DNA from: Maribacter sp. BPC-D8
GTDB lineage: Bacteria; Bacteroidota; Bacteroidia; Flavobacteriales; Flavobacteriaceae
Length of the DNA: 64,000 bases
Direction: 5' to 3'
Assembly: GCF_035207705.1 (NCBI RefSeq)
Contig: NZ_CP128187.1
Span: 3,038,001 to 3,102,000, forward strand
The notes below the pieces were generated by a model that saw only the letters and a program-made list of their open reading frames with translations, was not told the origin of the DNA and did no database searches. The translations under genes were made by a program, and so were the position numbers. Of the stretch, positions 42,577-51,920 are shown one piece after another (position 1 is the stretch's first letter; each line of letters opens with the position of its first letter).

Positions 42577-44577
42577 ATGGATTTTAAAGCACAAATACAG
42601 ATTGGGATACCTACTGAATTGCCTCTAAAAAAGGAACGTTCTTCAGCGGTTAGTCACGCGCCAAACCGAAAGCAGATACTTTCTAAAGAAGAGAAGCAAT
42701 TGGCGATTAGAAATGCGTTGCGCTATTTTCCGGCGGACTGGCATGCTGTTTTGGCTCCTGAATTTGCCGAAGAGCTACAGACGTATGGTAGAATTTATAT
42801 GTATCGCTTTCAACCCTCTTATGAGATGCATGCAAGAGCTATATCAGCATATCCCGCACAAACGAGTCACGCTGCGGCAATTATGCTCATGATTCAAAAT
42901 AATCTGGATCCTGCCGTTGCACAGCATCCACAAGAACTCATTACTTATGGTGGTAATGGTGCTGTATTTCAGAATTGGGCGCAATATCTGTTGACCATGC
43001 AGTACTTGTCAGAAATGACTAACGAGCAGACCTTACATATCTACTCTGGTCATCCTATGGGGTTGTTTCCCTCATCAAAAGAAGCTCCAAGAGTTGTGGT
43101 AACGAACGGAATGATGATTCCGAATTACTCAAAACAAGACGATTGGGAAAAGTACAATGCGCTTGGCGTAACCCAATATGGTCAAATGACTGCGGGTTCT
43201 TATATGTACATTGGTCCGCAAGGTATTGTTCATGGCACAGCGATTACAGTTATGAACGCTTTTAGAAAGGTGTTAAAAACGGATGAAAATCCCAATGGAA
43301 AAATATTCTTAACTGCAGGTTTAGGCGGAATGAGCGGTGCACAACCAAAAGCTGGTAACATTGCCGGATGCATTACTATTTGCGTAGAGGTGAATCCGCT
43401 TGCGGCAAAGAAAAGACATGAACAAGGGTGGGTAGATGAATTGATTAATGATATAGATGTTTTAGTAGTAAGAACAAAAGAAGCCACATCTAAAAACGAA
43501 GTGGTATCACTTGCATTTATAGGCAATGTGGTTGATGTTTGGGAACGTTTCTTTAAGGAGGACATATTCATTCACCTCGGTTCTGATCAAACCTCATTAC
43601 ACAACCCCTGGGCAGGCGGCTATTACCCTGCCGGATTATCTTTTGAGGAATCGAATACACTGATGAATCAGAATCCGGAAGCTTTCAAGACAAAAGTTCA
43701 AGAATCGTTACGCAGACATGCCGATACTATAAACCTACATACCAAAAAAGGGACTTATTTCTTTGATTACGGAAATGCCTTTTTGTTGGAAGCTTCAAGA
43801 GCAGGTGCCGATGTTATGGCAGAAAACAAAATAGATTTCAAGTATCCTTCTTATGTACAAGATATTTTAGGCCCCATGTGTTTCGATTACGGCTTCGGAC
43901 CATTTCGTTGGGTATGCTCTTCAGGAAAAATAGAAGATTTACAGAAAACAGATGCCATTGCATTACGTGTTCTAAAGGAAATTAAAAAAGATGCTCCGGC
44001 TGAAATTCAGCAACAACTATCAGATAATATAAAATGGATATCTGAAGCCGAACAAAATAGATTGGTCGTAGGTTCAAAAGCTAGAATTTTATATGCCGAT
44101 GCAGAAGGCAGGGCAAAAATAGCACTGGCATTCAATGAGGCAATCGAAAATGGAGCATTAAGTGATGCCATCATATTAGGTAGAGACCACCATGATGTAA
44201 GTGGTACAGATTCACCTTACCGCGAAACAAGCAACATCTACGACGGAAGTAAATTTACTGCAGATATGGCTATACATAATGTTATTGGCGACAGTTTTAG
44301 AGGTGCAACCTGGGTTTCTATACACAACGGTGGCGGAGTTGGCTGGGGAGAAGTCACCAATGGTGGATTCGGAATGGTTCTAGACGGATCTAAAGATGCC
44401 GAAAGAAAATTGAAAAATATGCTTTTCTATGATGTAAACAACGGAATTGCAAGACGTAGCTGGGCGAGGAATAAAGAGGCAATGTTTGCCTTACAACGCG
44501 AAATGGAGCGAACAAAAACATTAAAAGTTACCATACCAAATTTGGTTGACAACAAGCTTTTAGATGACTTATTTTAA
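42577..44577 (+). CDS. hutU: Urocanate hydratase, long form
   Basis: NAD-dependent second step of histidine degradation (urocanate to imidazolonepropionate). It is 666 residues long, about 110 more than the classic bacterial HutU, and from its start (HAPNRKQILSKEEKQLAIRN) through ALRYFP and MYRFQPSYEMHARAI it resembles the animal UROC1 type. The NAD-binding part with TAGLGGMSGAQPKA and the catalytic region with GPFRWVCSSG and LGRDHHDVSGTDSPYRET are intact. Expression with hutHI is likely, although 99 bp with a repeat tract intervene. Confidence 0.95.
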   Translation: MDFKAQIQIGIPTELPLKKERSSAVSHAPNRKQILSKEEKQLAIRNALRYFPADWHAVLAPEFAEELQTYGRIYMYRFQPSYEMHARAISAYPAQTSHAAAIMLMIQNNLDPAVAQHPQELITYGGNGAVFQNWAQYLLTMQYLSEMTNEQTLHIYSGHPMGLFPSSKEAPRVVVTNGMMIPNYSKQDDWEKYNALGVTQYGQMTAGSYMYIGPQGIVHGTAITVMNAFRKVLKTDENPNGKIFLTAGLGGMSGAQPKAGNIAGCITICVEVNPLAAKKRHEQGWVDELINDIDVLVVRTKEATSKNEVVSLAFIGNVVDVWERFFKEDIFIHLGSDQTSLHNPWAGGYYPAGLSFEESNTLMNQNPEAFKTKVQESLRRHADTINLHTKKGTYFFDYGNAFLLEASRAGADVMAENKIDFKYPSYVQDILGPMCFDYGFGPFRWVCSSGKIEDLQKTDAIALRVLKEIKKDAPAEIQQQLSDNIKWISEAEQNRLVVGSKARILYADAEGRAKIALAFNEAIENGALSDAIILGRDHHDVSGTDSPYRETSNIYDGSKFTADMAIHNVIGDSFRGATWVSIHNGGGVGWGEVTNGGFGMVLDGSKDAERKLKNMLFYDVNNGIARRSWARNKEAMFALQREMERTKTLKVTIPNLVDNKLLDDLF

Positions 44578-44753
44578 GATGGTTATAATTGTATTGTAGA
44601 TTTAAAAATTAACTCAATCACTTTTTAACATTTCAAAAATGTAAGATTAGTATTACTTTTTCGTTCTGTTATCAGAATAATGTAAAATCTTAATGTTCCC
44701 CCGAATTTTAAGAAATTCAAGATTTTATAATTCCATTAAATTTTAAGGATTAT

Positions 44754-45710
44754 ATGCCAAACTATAAGTTAGCGAATAAAGAAAATTGGAAAGGACGTTC
44801 TTCTAAGAAGCAGCTCTATTTACACGAGAAAGTACAATTCTCAAGCATTTACGAGCCTGTTATAACTTCAGACACCAAAACCATTGCTTTATTAGGCTAT
44901 AGCAGTGATGAAGGGGTGAAGAGAAATTTAGGCAGGGTTGGCGCAGCTATGGGTCCTGATGCTATTCGTAAGCAATTGGGCAAAATGGCTAATCACCTTA
45001 AACCTAATACCCAATTAATAGATTTCGGAAATTTAGAATGTAAAGATGAAAATCTAGAAAAATTACAAGCAGACTTATCTTCGAGCGTAAGCACTTTGAT
45101 TGAAAATAAAACCATCCCTATTATACTAGGCGGCAGTCATGATCTTGCCTACGGAAATTATAACGGTCTAGCTACTCATTTAAAAAGTGGCGAAAAACTA
45201 GGCATCATAAATTTCGATGCCCATTTCGATTTAAGAGCAAATACCAATGGCAATAATTCAGGCACACCTTTTTATCAAATTGCAGTAGAACAAGAAGCCA
45301 AAAATGAGGAAATAAAGTATATGGCTCTGGGTATTCGAAAAGATGCGAACACTAAAGAATTGTTTGACTTTGCCGAATCAAAAAAAGTAAACTATCTACT
45401 TCAAGAACATTTCAGCATAAATTATTTAGAGCACGTGCAACTACGGCTTATTCAATTTATGGAAGATGTAGATTATATATACACAACAATAGACCTTGAC
45501 GGATTTTCATCTGCCTTTGCACCAGGTGTAAGTGCGGCATCGCCAATGGGTTTCTATCCAGATGTTGTTTTAGAAAGTTTGAAATTGATCATTGAGTCGG
45601 GTAAACTACTTGGTTTAGATGTAGTAGAATTAAACCCTAATTATGATATTGATGACCAGACTGCAAAACTAGCTGCCTCTTTGGTTCATTACGTAATTCA
45701 TAAGCTATAG
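44754..45710 (+). CDS. hutG: Formimidoylglutamase
   Basis: Arginase-superfamily manganese enzyme that hydrolyses N-formimino-L-glutamate to glutamate and formamide (last step). Metal-binding motifs are GGSHDLAYGNYNG, FDAHFDLR and TIDLDGFSSAFAPG. The 318-residue length is normal. With hutH, hutI and hutU it completes the four-enzyme pathway. A 176-bp gap separates it from hutU, so it may have an extra promoter. Confidence 0.92.
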   Translation: MPNYKLANKENWKGRSSKKQLYLHEKVQFSSIYEPVITSDTKTIALLGYSSDEGVKRNLGRVGAAMGPDAIRKQLGKMANHLKPNTQLIDFGNLECKDENLEKLQADLSSSVSTLIENKTIPIILGGSHDLAYGNYNGLATHLKSGEKLGIINFDAHFDLRANTNGNNSGTPFYQIAVEQEAKNEEIKYMALGIRKDANTKELFDFAESKKVNYLLQEHFSINYLEHVQLRLIQFMEDVDYIYTTIDLDGFSSAFAPGVSAASPMGFYPDVVLESLKLIIESGKLLGLDVVELNPNYDIDDQTAKLAASLVHYVIHKL

Positions 45711-45893
45711 GGTAAAAACAAAAAAAGCCTCCCTTAATGGAAAGCCTTTCATTGGGTTCTATCGATTAAATTCGATAAACACAATTGCCTCAAATTTCTC
45801 TGAGACACAACACAACGCTGTAAAGGTAATAAAGCTTTTCAAATAAAAAAACGGTCTGTTCATTTCTTGTAACAACTAAAGTCTTTCTGAATA

Positions 45894-46247
45894 TTATTGA
45901 CCTTCTTCAGTTTTGAACATCTTATAGATATGTTGCTTTTCTTTCAGGGTAAATTGTTTCTCTTCAAACCAGTCATGAATTCTTATTTTTTCATTTTCTA
46001 TCTGGGCGTTTCTAATTGCTTTTAAAGAAACAATATGCCAATGCGACCCCTTATTTCTATTCACAGAATAGCCAACATCTTCTATAATGTACGATTGTTT
46101 TGGTCTATTAATAAGACGTACTCCGTTTTTCAAAACCGCTAGGGTTTCGGTAAGTCGAACAACTTCAGAGAAAGAATATCTGGCAAAATCGTTAAAACCA
46201 TTCTGCTCGACATTATATAATTTATCACCAATATTAAGGGTATCCAT
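45894..46247 (-). CDS. Hypothetical protein, 117 residues
   Basis: I do not recognise this family. The first half is beta-rich (start MDTLNIGDKLYNVEQNGFND, then LKNGVRLINRP), the second half is helical and charged, ending KMFKTEEGQ. No signal peptide or membrane segment, so probably cytoplasmic. Codon use looks like that of its neighbours. It converges with hutG and follows a membrane protein gene on the same strand at about 100 bp. Confidence 0.7.
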   Translation of the reverse strand: MDTLNIGDKLYNVEQNGFNDFARYSFSEVVRLTETLAVLKNGVRLINRPKQSYIIEDVGYSVNRNKGSHWHIVSLKAIRNAQIENEKIRIHDWFEEKQFTLKEKQHIYKMFKTEEGQ

Positions 46248-46351
46248 AGCTTCAAAAAGCTACAAATTTAAAAGGCAAAGCTTATTAATGAAATTTTTTA
46301 CGGGTATAGTTATTCACAAAAAAAAAGGATAAAAAAATTTGCGTTCAGTTA

Positions 46352-46834
46352 TTACGCCATACCCTTCATGGTCAACAAAGTAGTTGCCCAAACAATTAAA
46401 GAAGATAAAAATATACCAATGGTATTTGCTAAAAAGGCTTTTTTTCTTTCTATCTTAAAAAGATAACTAGCAATACTACCAGCGTATACACCAGTACCTG
46501 GTACGGGTAACATTACGAAAAAAATGAGTCCGTAAAATCCGTATTTTTTAATCTGATTCCCAGAACCTGTTTTTGCTCGTCTTGCAACGAATAATGCATT
46601 CTTCTTATAAAAATGCCACCTAAGTAAATACCTATTTACGGTGTTTAAGAAAAACATCATGATAGGAAACACCATAACATTAGCTAAAAAACAAACTATA
46701 AAGACCACATAAATATTACCACCCTGTAGAAGACCATAGGGTATACCAACTTTAGCCTCTCCTAATGGGGAGATACTCCAAAGTGCTGCTATAAGTATAT
46801 CTTTCAACAATTTTGTTTTTTTAAGCGAATGCAA
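46352..46834 (-). CDS. COG2426-type small multidrug-export-like membrane protein (TTG start)
   Basis: Integral membrane protein (160 residues) of the Sm_multidrug_ex/COG2426 family, recognised by the LPVPGTGVYAGSIASYLF motif near the middle, the glutamate in SPLGEAKVGIPYGL and four to five helices. Transport function is only presumed from the family name. No ATG is available near the N-terminus; a TTG at 46834 is used here. A TAnnTTTG-like element overlaps that codon on the minus strand, so an internal TTG (about 46810) could be the true start. Confidence 0.78.
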   Translation of the reverse strand: MHSLKKTKLLKDILIAALWSISPLGEAKVGIPYGLLQGGNIYVVFIVCFLANVMVFPIMMFFLNTVNRYLLRWHFYKKNALFVARRAKTGSGNQIKKYGFYGLIFFVMLPVPGTGVYAGSIASYLFKIERKKAFLANTIGIFLSSLIVWATTLLTMKGMA

Positions 46835-47045
46835 AATTACGTTGTTCTAGAAAAATTTAGTGCCATTTAAATCATAAATGTTGCCAATTGGTCAATTATA
46901 CAGGTGAATGACCATAAATTATGTAGCGTCGACTTTAGGAATTAAGAGATTCTAAGATTATGCTTCAACTGCATATACCTAAGACCATAATTAATTGGTA
47001 TTTTTAATAGCTTACAACAACAACTAATTTCAACGCTTACCCATC

Positions 47046-48437
47046 ATGACAAAAAAGAATTCTAGAAGGTCGTTTATTAAACGAGCTTCAATTACCTCTG
47101 CCGCATTAAGTACAACTCCATTTCTTCTTGCAGCATCAAAAAATGAAACTCAGCTCTTACATAGAAATTATTCTTTTCAAGACTTTGGCATAAATGACCA
47201 AATTAACATAGCTCTTATAGGCACAGGTATTCAAGGTATTTATGACACACAAGCAGCTTTACAAGTTGCTGGTATAAAATTAGTAGCCGCATGTGATTTA
47301 TATACAGGCAGACTTGACCGAGCAAAAGAGCTTTGGGGACAAGATATTTTTGTAACAAGAGATTTCCGAGAAATTTTAAATAGAAAAGATATTGATGCCG
47401 TTTTAATAGCAACACCAGATCATTGGCACCAAACTATAACCGTAGCTGCTCTAAAAGCAGGCAAGCATGTGTATTGTGAAAAGCCAATGGTTCAAAACTT
47501 CAATGAAGGTCAAGAGATTATTAAAGCTCAAAAAGATTCAGGTAAAATATGTCAAATTGGTAGTCAAGGAATGTCATCGCTCGGTAATGAAAAAGCCAAA
47601 GCACTTTATGAAGATGGAGCAATTGGCGATATTGTGATGTTAGATATGTACAATGATCGATATTCTGCGGAAGGTGCTTGGCAATATCCAATACCTACAG
47701 ATGCCAATTCTAAGACTGTTGATTTTGATACCTTTTTGGGGAGCGCACCAAAAGTACCATTTGATAACAATCGGTTTTTTAGATGGAGAAACTATCAAGA
47801 TTATGGTACCGGTGTTGCCGGAGATTTATTCGTACATGCATTCTCTACCCTAAACTATGTAATAAGTTCAGACGGACCGAACAGAGCTTTGGCAACTGGT
47901 GGACTCCGTTATTGGAAAGACGGTAGAGACGTACCCGATGTTTCCATTACACTTTATGATTATCCAAAAACAGCAACCCATGCTCCTTTTAATGCCGCTT
48001 TTCGTATCAATTTCATCGCAGGTAGTGGCGGTGGTGGCGGATTCAAATTAATTGGCACCGAAGGCGAAATGGAAATAGGTCAGAATTCGGTTACTGTAAA
48101 TCGCTCTAAATTAGGTATGGAACCTAGCGGATATTCTATGATATCATTTACAGAAGACATGCAAGCTAAAATAAGAGCGGAATACGCTTCTAAAAAATTA
48201 GATACTAGAGCAAGTAGCTTAGCTACAGGTACAACTACTTGGCAAGCACCGAGGGATTATAAAGGAGCACATTATGATCACTTCTTTAATTTCTTTACGA
48301 GTATAAGAAATAATGGGAAAGTAATACAAGATCCAAAATTCGGATTAAGAGCTGCAGGTGCGGCACTATTGGCAAATGAGAGTTATTCAAGAAAACAGCC
48401 CGTAGACTGGAATCCGACCGAAATGAAATTACTATAA
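47046..48437 (+). CDS. Gfo/Idh/MocA family oxidoreductase with twin-arginine signal
   Basis: N-terminal export signal with twin arginine (NSRRSFIKRAS, then a hydrophobic stretch to LLAA), a Rossmann domain (about 55-185, ALIGTGIQGIYD) and the family's catalytic CEKPM motif near residue 147, followed by the C-terminal alpha/beta domain to 463. NAD(P)-dependent oxidoreductase or glycoside-acting enzyme in the periplasm; the substrate is unknown. The stop codon directly touches the stop codon of the convergent Lrp gene. Confidence 0.9.
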   Translation: MTKKNSRRSFIKRASITSAALSTTPFLLAASKNETQLLHRNYSFQDFGINDQINIALIGTGIQGIYDTQAALQVAGIKLVAACDLYTGRLDRAKELWGQDIFVTRDFREILNRKDIDAVLIATPDHWHQTITVAALKAGKHVYCEKPMVQNFNEGQEIIKAQKDSGKICQIGSQGMSSLGNEKAKALYEDGAIGDIVMLDMYNDRYSAEGAWQYPIPTDANSKTVDFDTFLGSAPKVPFDNNRFFRWRNYQDYGTGVAGDLFVHAFSTLNYVISSDGPNRALATGGLRYWKDGRDVPDVSITLYDYPKTATHAPFNAAFRINFIAGSGGGGGFKLIGTEGEMEIGQNSVTVNRSKLGMEPSGYSMISFTEDMQAKIRAEYASKKLDTRASSLATGTTTWQAPRDYKGAHYDHFFNFFTSIRNNGKVIQDPKFGLRAAGAALLANESYSRKQPVDWNPTEMKLL

Positions 48438-48911
48438 TTAATCTTCTTCTACTTCTACGAATTGAATGTGGCGTTCCAAATTCTCTTCAATTGATATAAA
48501 AGATTCTATACCACGTATACCTGAAATACTAAGAATTTCATCTTGATACACTTGCTTGTAGTGAAAACTATCTCTAGCATGCATTTTTATAAAGATGTCG
48601 TACTTACCGGTTACGTGGTGTATTTTAACCACCTCTTCAATTTCGTTTAACCGCTTCATCACCTTTTTGAACAGGCTAATTTCACTCAAGAATATTCCTA
48701 AGAAAATAGTCATCTTCCAACCCATTTTAGCATAATCTAAACTTAAGGTCGCTCCAGTAATTAAACCCATCTCTCGCATCTTTCGCATTCGCATATGTAC
48801 CGTACCCGGAGAAACTATCAATTTCTTGGCTACGTCTGTATATGGAGTCTGCGCATTTTCAGCTAAAATGTTTAAAATATTAAAATCAACTTGGTCTAAT
48901 TTATTCCTCAT
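48438..48911 (-). CDS. Lrp/AsnC family transcriptional regulator
   Basis: N-terminal helix-turn-helix (about 1-60, with NILAENAQTPYTDVAKKLIV) and a C-terminal RAM/AsnC ligand-binding domain (about 70-157). Such regulators sense amino acids. It is divergent from the exported HisC-like aminotransferase gene, with a 503-bp gap that holds a large inverted repeat, so that gene is a likely target. This link is inferred from layout. Confidence 0.92.
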   Translation of the reverse strand: MRNKLDQVDFNILNILAENAQTPYTDVAKKLIVSPGTVHMRMRKMREMGLITGATLSLDYAKMGWKMTIFLGIFLSEISLFKKVMKRLNEIEEVVKIHHVTGKYDIFIKMHARDSFHYKQVYQDEILSISGIRGIESFISIEENLERHIQFVEVEED

Positions 48912-49414
48912 TTGTGCTTATCGTTTAAATGACTATTTCAATAAAAGTTGAATTTTCATTGAACTATTGTAGGGATTTAACCCTTTTTAACAAATTTAAT
49001 TTATACTTATCTAATTTTTAGTAATAATATGGCAATAAAATAACCAAAAAATGAAGTATTGTTTATTATTTGCTAATCAAATTATCAATAGTATAAAAAG
49101 TAGTTTTCATTGAAATAATAACACATCACCATAATAACCAATCAAGGCTTATAAAAAATTGAAATATCACCATTTTTTTAATTTAATAATGGTGATATTT
49201 CAATAAATAAACCTTTAACCATCTCATCTATAACCCCTTATAATACAGTCTCATTTTTATAATTCTTCAACAATCGATAATATTGTCTATACAGTAATAC
49301 CAATATTTAAAGCAGTAAAATAAAGGTGTTCTACGAATAAAAAAGATCGCTGTTAAATCGTCTTTTATTCTTTTTAGAAGTATTCCTTTTCCAACATTTC
49401 AAACTTAAACACAT
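48912..49414. other. 503-bp intergenic region between the Lrp and aminotransferase genes
   Basis: No gene seen. It is strongly AT-rich, contains the motif TTTCATTGAA (about 48954-48963 and 49105-49114) at two places, and a perfect 17-bp inverted repeat at 49158-49204. A regulatory role or a small RNA are both possible. Confidence 0.5.
49158..49204. repeat. Perfect 17-bp inverted repeat, 13-nt loop
   Basis: ATTGAAATATCACCATT (49158-49174) pairs with AATGGTGATATTTCAAT (49188-49204). The hairpin lacks a following U-run in either direction. It is about 210 bp upstream of the aminotransferase start. Confidence 0.95.
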
Positions 49415-50605
49415 ATGAAAACTACAGTAAACAGAAGAAATTGGCTTAAAAGAGGTGTTCTTACCGCAGCAGGTGTAATGGCAGCTCCTTATTTAACCTA
49501 TGGAGCTTTTCCGTCGCAACCTATTACGGTAGATGCAAAAGGAAACATTCCTTACACTCCGTTTTTCAAAGAGTATTTACCATATGTACCAACGCAGCCT
49601 CTAGAGCTTGCGGCGAAATTAAACGCAAACGAAAACCCATACGGACCATCACCTATGGCCGTTTCTGCTATGCAAGAATATGCACCAAAAGGAAACCGTT
49701 ATGCTTGGAAAGAGTTGTATCAGTTGATGGATAAAATTGCAGTTGAAGAAGGTGTCAAGCAAGAGAATATTATGATGGGTCCTGGGTCATCTGATTTACT
49801 AGAAAAAACAGCCATGGTCTTCTTTCAAAATGGAGGAAATATTGTTTCTGCAGACCCGGCATACATGTCACTGATTAAAGTCGCGGAAGCTACAGGCGCA
49901 ACATGGAAACCCATTCCACTTAAAAAAGATTGGTCTCATGATTTAGCAGCAATGGAAGCTGCCGTTGATGATGATACGAAATTGATTTATATCTGTAACC
50001 CTAATAATCCAACAGGTAGTATGACGGATCATGCAGAACTCATTGATTTCTGTTCTCGTGTATCTGAAAAGACTCCGATTTTTATTGATGAAGCCTATCT
50101 TGGTTTTTTAGACGATGCTGCAGAAAAGAGTATGGTTTCACTTATCAACGAAGGTAAAAATGTAATCATTGCACGTACTTTTTCTAAAATTCAAGGTATG
50201 GCTGGTTTACGTGTCGGTTATGTAGTTGCACAAACAGAAACATTAGATATCATCCAGAAAATTACCCGTGGCGGCATGGGTATCTCACTACCATCTGTAT
50301 ATGCTGCAATGGCTAGCATGGAAGATGTTGCCTTTAAAGATAAAACTAGAAAACTAAATAAAGAGTGTAGAGAGTATGTATATGAAAATCTAGATCGATT
50401 AGGTTTCGAATATGTGCCTTCCTCTACAAGTTTTATCATTTTCCCAATTGAAATGGACGGTAAACCTTTCTTAGAAAAAATGACATCTGAAGGTGTTGGC
50501 GTAAGAGCATTTGAAATCTACGGAAAAAACTGGTGTCGTGTAAGTATGGGTACTATGGATGAAATGAAACTATTTACAACTGCACTAGAAAAAGTGCTCG
50601 TATAA
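49415..50605 (+). CDS. Exported HisC-like PLP-dependent aminotransferase
   Basis: Class I/II fold-type I aminotransferase closest in look to histidinol-phosphate aminotransferase (ANENPYGPSPMAV, ICNPNNPTG and the PLP-binding lysine K258 in FSKIQGMAGLRVGY). It carries an N-terminal twin-arginine signal (R7-R8 in NRRNWLKRG, then a hydrophobic segment), so it is predicted to be exported folded with its cofactor. No his-biosynthesis genes are near and export argues against a role in histidine synthesis. The amino donor is unknown. Confidence 0.9.
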   Translation: MKTTVNRRNWLKRGVLTAAGVMAAPYLTYGAFPSQPITVDAKGNIPYTPFFKEYLPYVPTQPLELAAKLNANENPYGPSPMAVSAMQEYAPKGNRYAWKELYQLMDKIAVEEGVKQENIMMGPGSSDLLEKTAMVFFQNGGNIVSADPAYMSLIKVAEATGATWKPIPLKKDWSHDLAAMEAAVDDDTKLIYICNPNNPTGSMTDHAELIDFCSRVSEKTPIFIDEAYLGFLDDAAEKSMVSLINEGKNVIIARTFSKIQGMAGLRVGYVVAQTETLDIIQKITRGGMGISLPSVYAAMASMEDVAFKDKTRKLNKECREYVYENLDRLGFEYVPSSTSFIIFPIEMDGKPFLEKMTSEGVGVRAFEIYGKNWCRVSMGTMDEMKLFTTALEKVLV

Positions 50606-50619
50606 AATTGAATTAGTCC

Positions 50620-50674
50620 AGGAGTTGAAAGATTAGATAATTGCCTTGACACAATAACTCTGACTTCAACTCCT
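50620..50674. repeat. 10-bp inverted repeat, 35-nt loop
   Basis: AGGAGTTGAA (50620-50629) and TTCAACTCCT (50665-50674) lie between the aminotransferase and permease genes. It could be a weak transcript hairpin; there is no U-run. Confidence 0.6.
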
Positions 50675-50729
50675 AGCGACTATACAATGATTCTTTACTG
50701 CCATTTAGAAATAAGAAACTACTCTAAGA

Positions 50730-51917
50730 ATGAATTTTGCACTACAAAAAACCCTCGAATTAATACTAATTATTGGTCTTGGTGTATTATTACAAAAGAA
50801 GGTAGCCAAGCAAGATTTAAAAGGTGTTAAAGTCCTTATTCTAAGTGTGGCGTTACCAGCTACTATATTCGTAGCCCTTTTAAAAATAGAACTTAATGGA
50901 ACCTTATTAGTTTTTCCATTAGCAGCATTAACTTTTAATCTTTTGATGTTATTGGCGACCAAATACTTTTTGGCAGCGTCTTTACATACCGAGGAAAAAA
51001 GTAAAAAACGGACCTTGATGATGCTTTTACCATCTACTGCACCTGGTCTTTCATGCTTTCCTTTTATTGTGGCTTACTTAGGTGATGATACCTTAGCTTT
51101 AGCCGCACTTGCAGATATTGGAAATAAAATATTTGTTCTGATACTTCTTTACATGCTAGCCATGCACTGGTATCGAAAAAATGCTGTTGTAGAGAAACAG
51201 GAATCTTCTTCTGCCAAATTAAAAGGACTTTTTATTTCTCTGATCAATGAACCTATAAACATCGTAATCGTAGTAGGTTTACTAATGTTAGGCTTCGGTC
51301 TGGACCTTTCCTCTTTACCCACCTTCTTTCAAAACACCGCTTTAAGCATTAAAGATTTAATGACGCCGTTAGTACTGCTATTTATTGGTATGGCCGTTAG
51401 AATAAACAAAGGAGAGTTCAAGTTGATAATTTCTATGCTCTTTCGTAGAATGGGACTTGCATTTTTATTGAGCGGACTTTTTGCTTACGCCATACCCGCT
51501 TTGACTCCGGCAATGATTTTACTATTAGTGGTATTTCCTCAAAGCGCATGTAGCTTCTGGCCATTTGCCCATATGAGTGCAATTCAGTCAATAGAAGATA
51601 AGGACGAACAACCCAACCCTACTTTTGATGTTAACTTCGGATTAAACATTTTAGCATGTTCACTACCCTTTTCAACGCTACTAATTATAGGCATTTTCTC
51701 TTTTAGCGATTACTTTATAAATCCGGTTACGTTACTTGGTTTAGGCTCAATTATTTTAGCAATCTCCTTTGCCCCAGACATTCTTAAAGCTACCAGTTTT
51801 AGAGCAGATAGAGAACGTAAGATTTCACTTAAATTATTAAAAAGAAAATCTAATATGACCATTGCAAAGGGCAACTACGAAGAAGAGAAAACCTTAAACG
51901 AAGCCAAAGCAAGCTAA
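50730..51917 (+). CDS. AEC-type membrane permease
   Basis: About ten transmembrane helices arranged as two five-helix halves, with the middle loop at about 155-175, typical of the auxin efflux carrier (AEC) family of permeases. Proline- and glycine-containing helices such as LSVALPATIFVALL and STAPGLSCFPFIVAYLG support this. The soluble C-terminal tail is about 45 residues long. The gene follows the exported aminotransferase after 124 bp on the same strand, so it might move a related acid. The substrate is unknown. Confidence 0.78.
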   Translation: MNFALQKTLELILIIGLGVLLQKKVAKQDLKGVKVLILSVALPATIFVALLKIELNGTLLVFPLAALTFNLLMLLATKYFLAASLHTEEKSKKRTLMMLLPSTAPGLSCFPFIVAYLGDDTLALAALADIGNKIFVLILLYMLAMHWYRKNAVVEKQESSSAKLKGLFISLINEPINIVIVVGLLMLGFGLDLSSLPTFFQNTALSIKDLMTPLVLLFIGMAVRINKGEFKLIISMLFRRMGLAFLLSGLFAYAIPALTPAMILLLVVFPQSACSFWPFAHMSAIQSIEDKDEQPNPTFDVNFGLNILACSLPFSTLLIIGIFSFSDYFINPVTLLGLGSIILAISFAPDILKATSFRADRERKISLKLLKRKSNMTIAKGNYEEEKTLNEAKAS

Positions 51918-51920
51918 GCC

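Noticed and set aside
45715..45780. Terminator after hutG
   Set aside because: The region has A-rich sequence and short self-complementary pieces such as TATCGA/TCGATA, but no stem strong enough to call.
49415..50605. Assigning hisC (histidine biosynthesis) to the aminotransferase
   Set aside because: It has an export signal and no his genes are near; the HisC-like look alone is not enough for the symbol.
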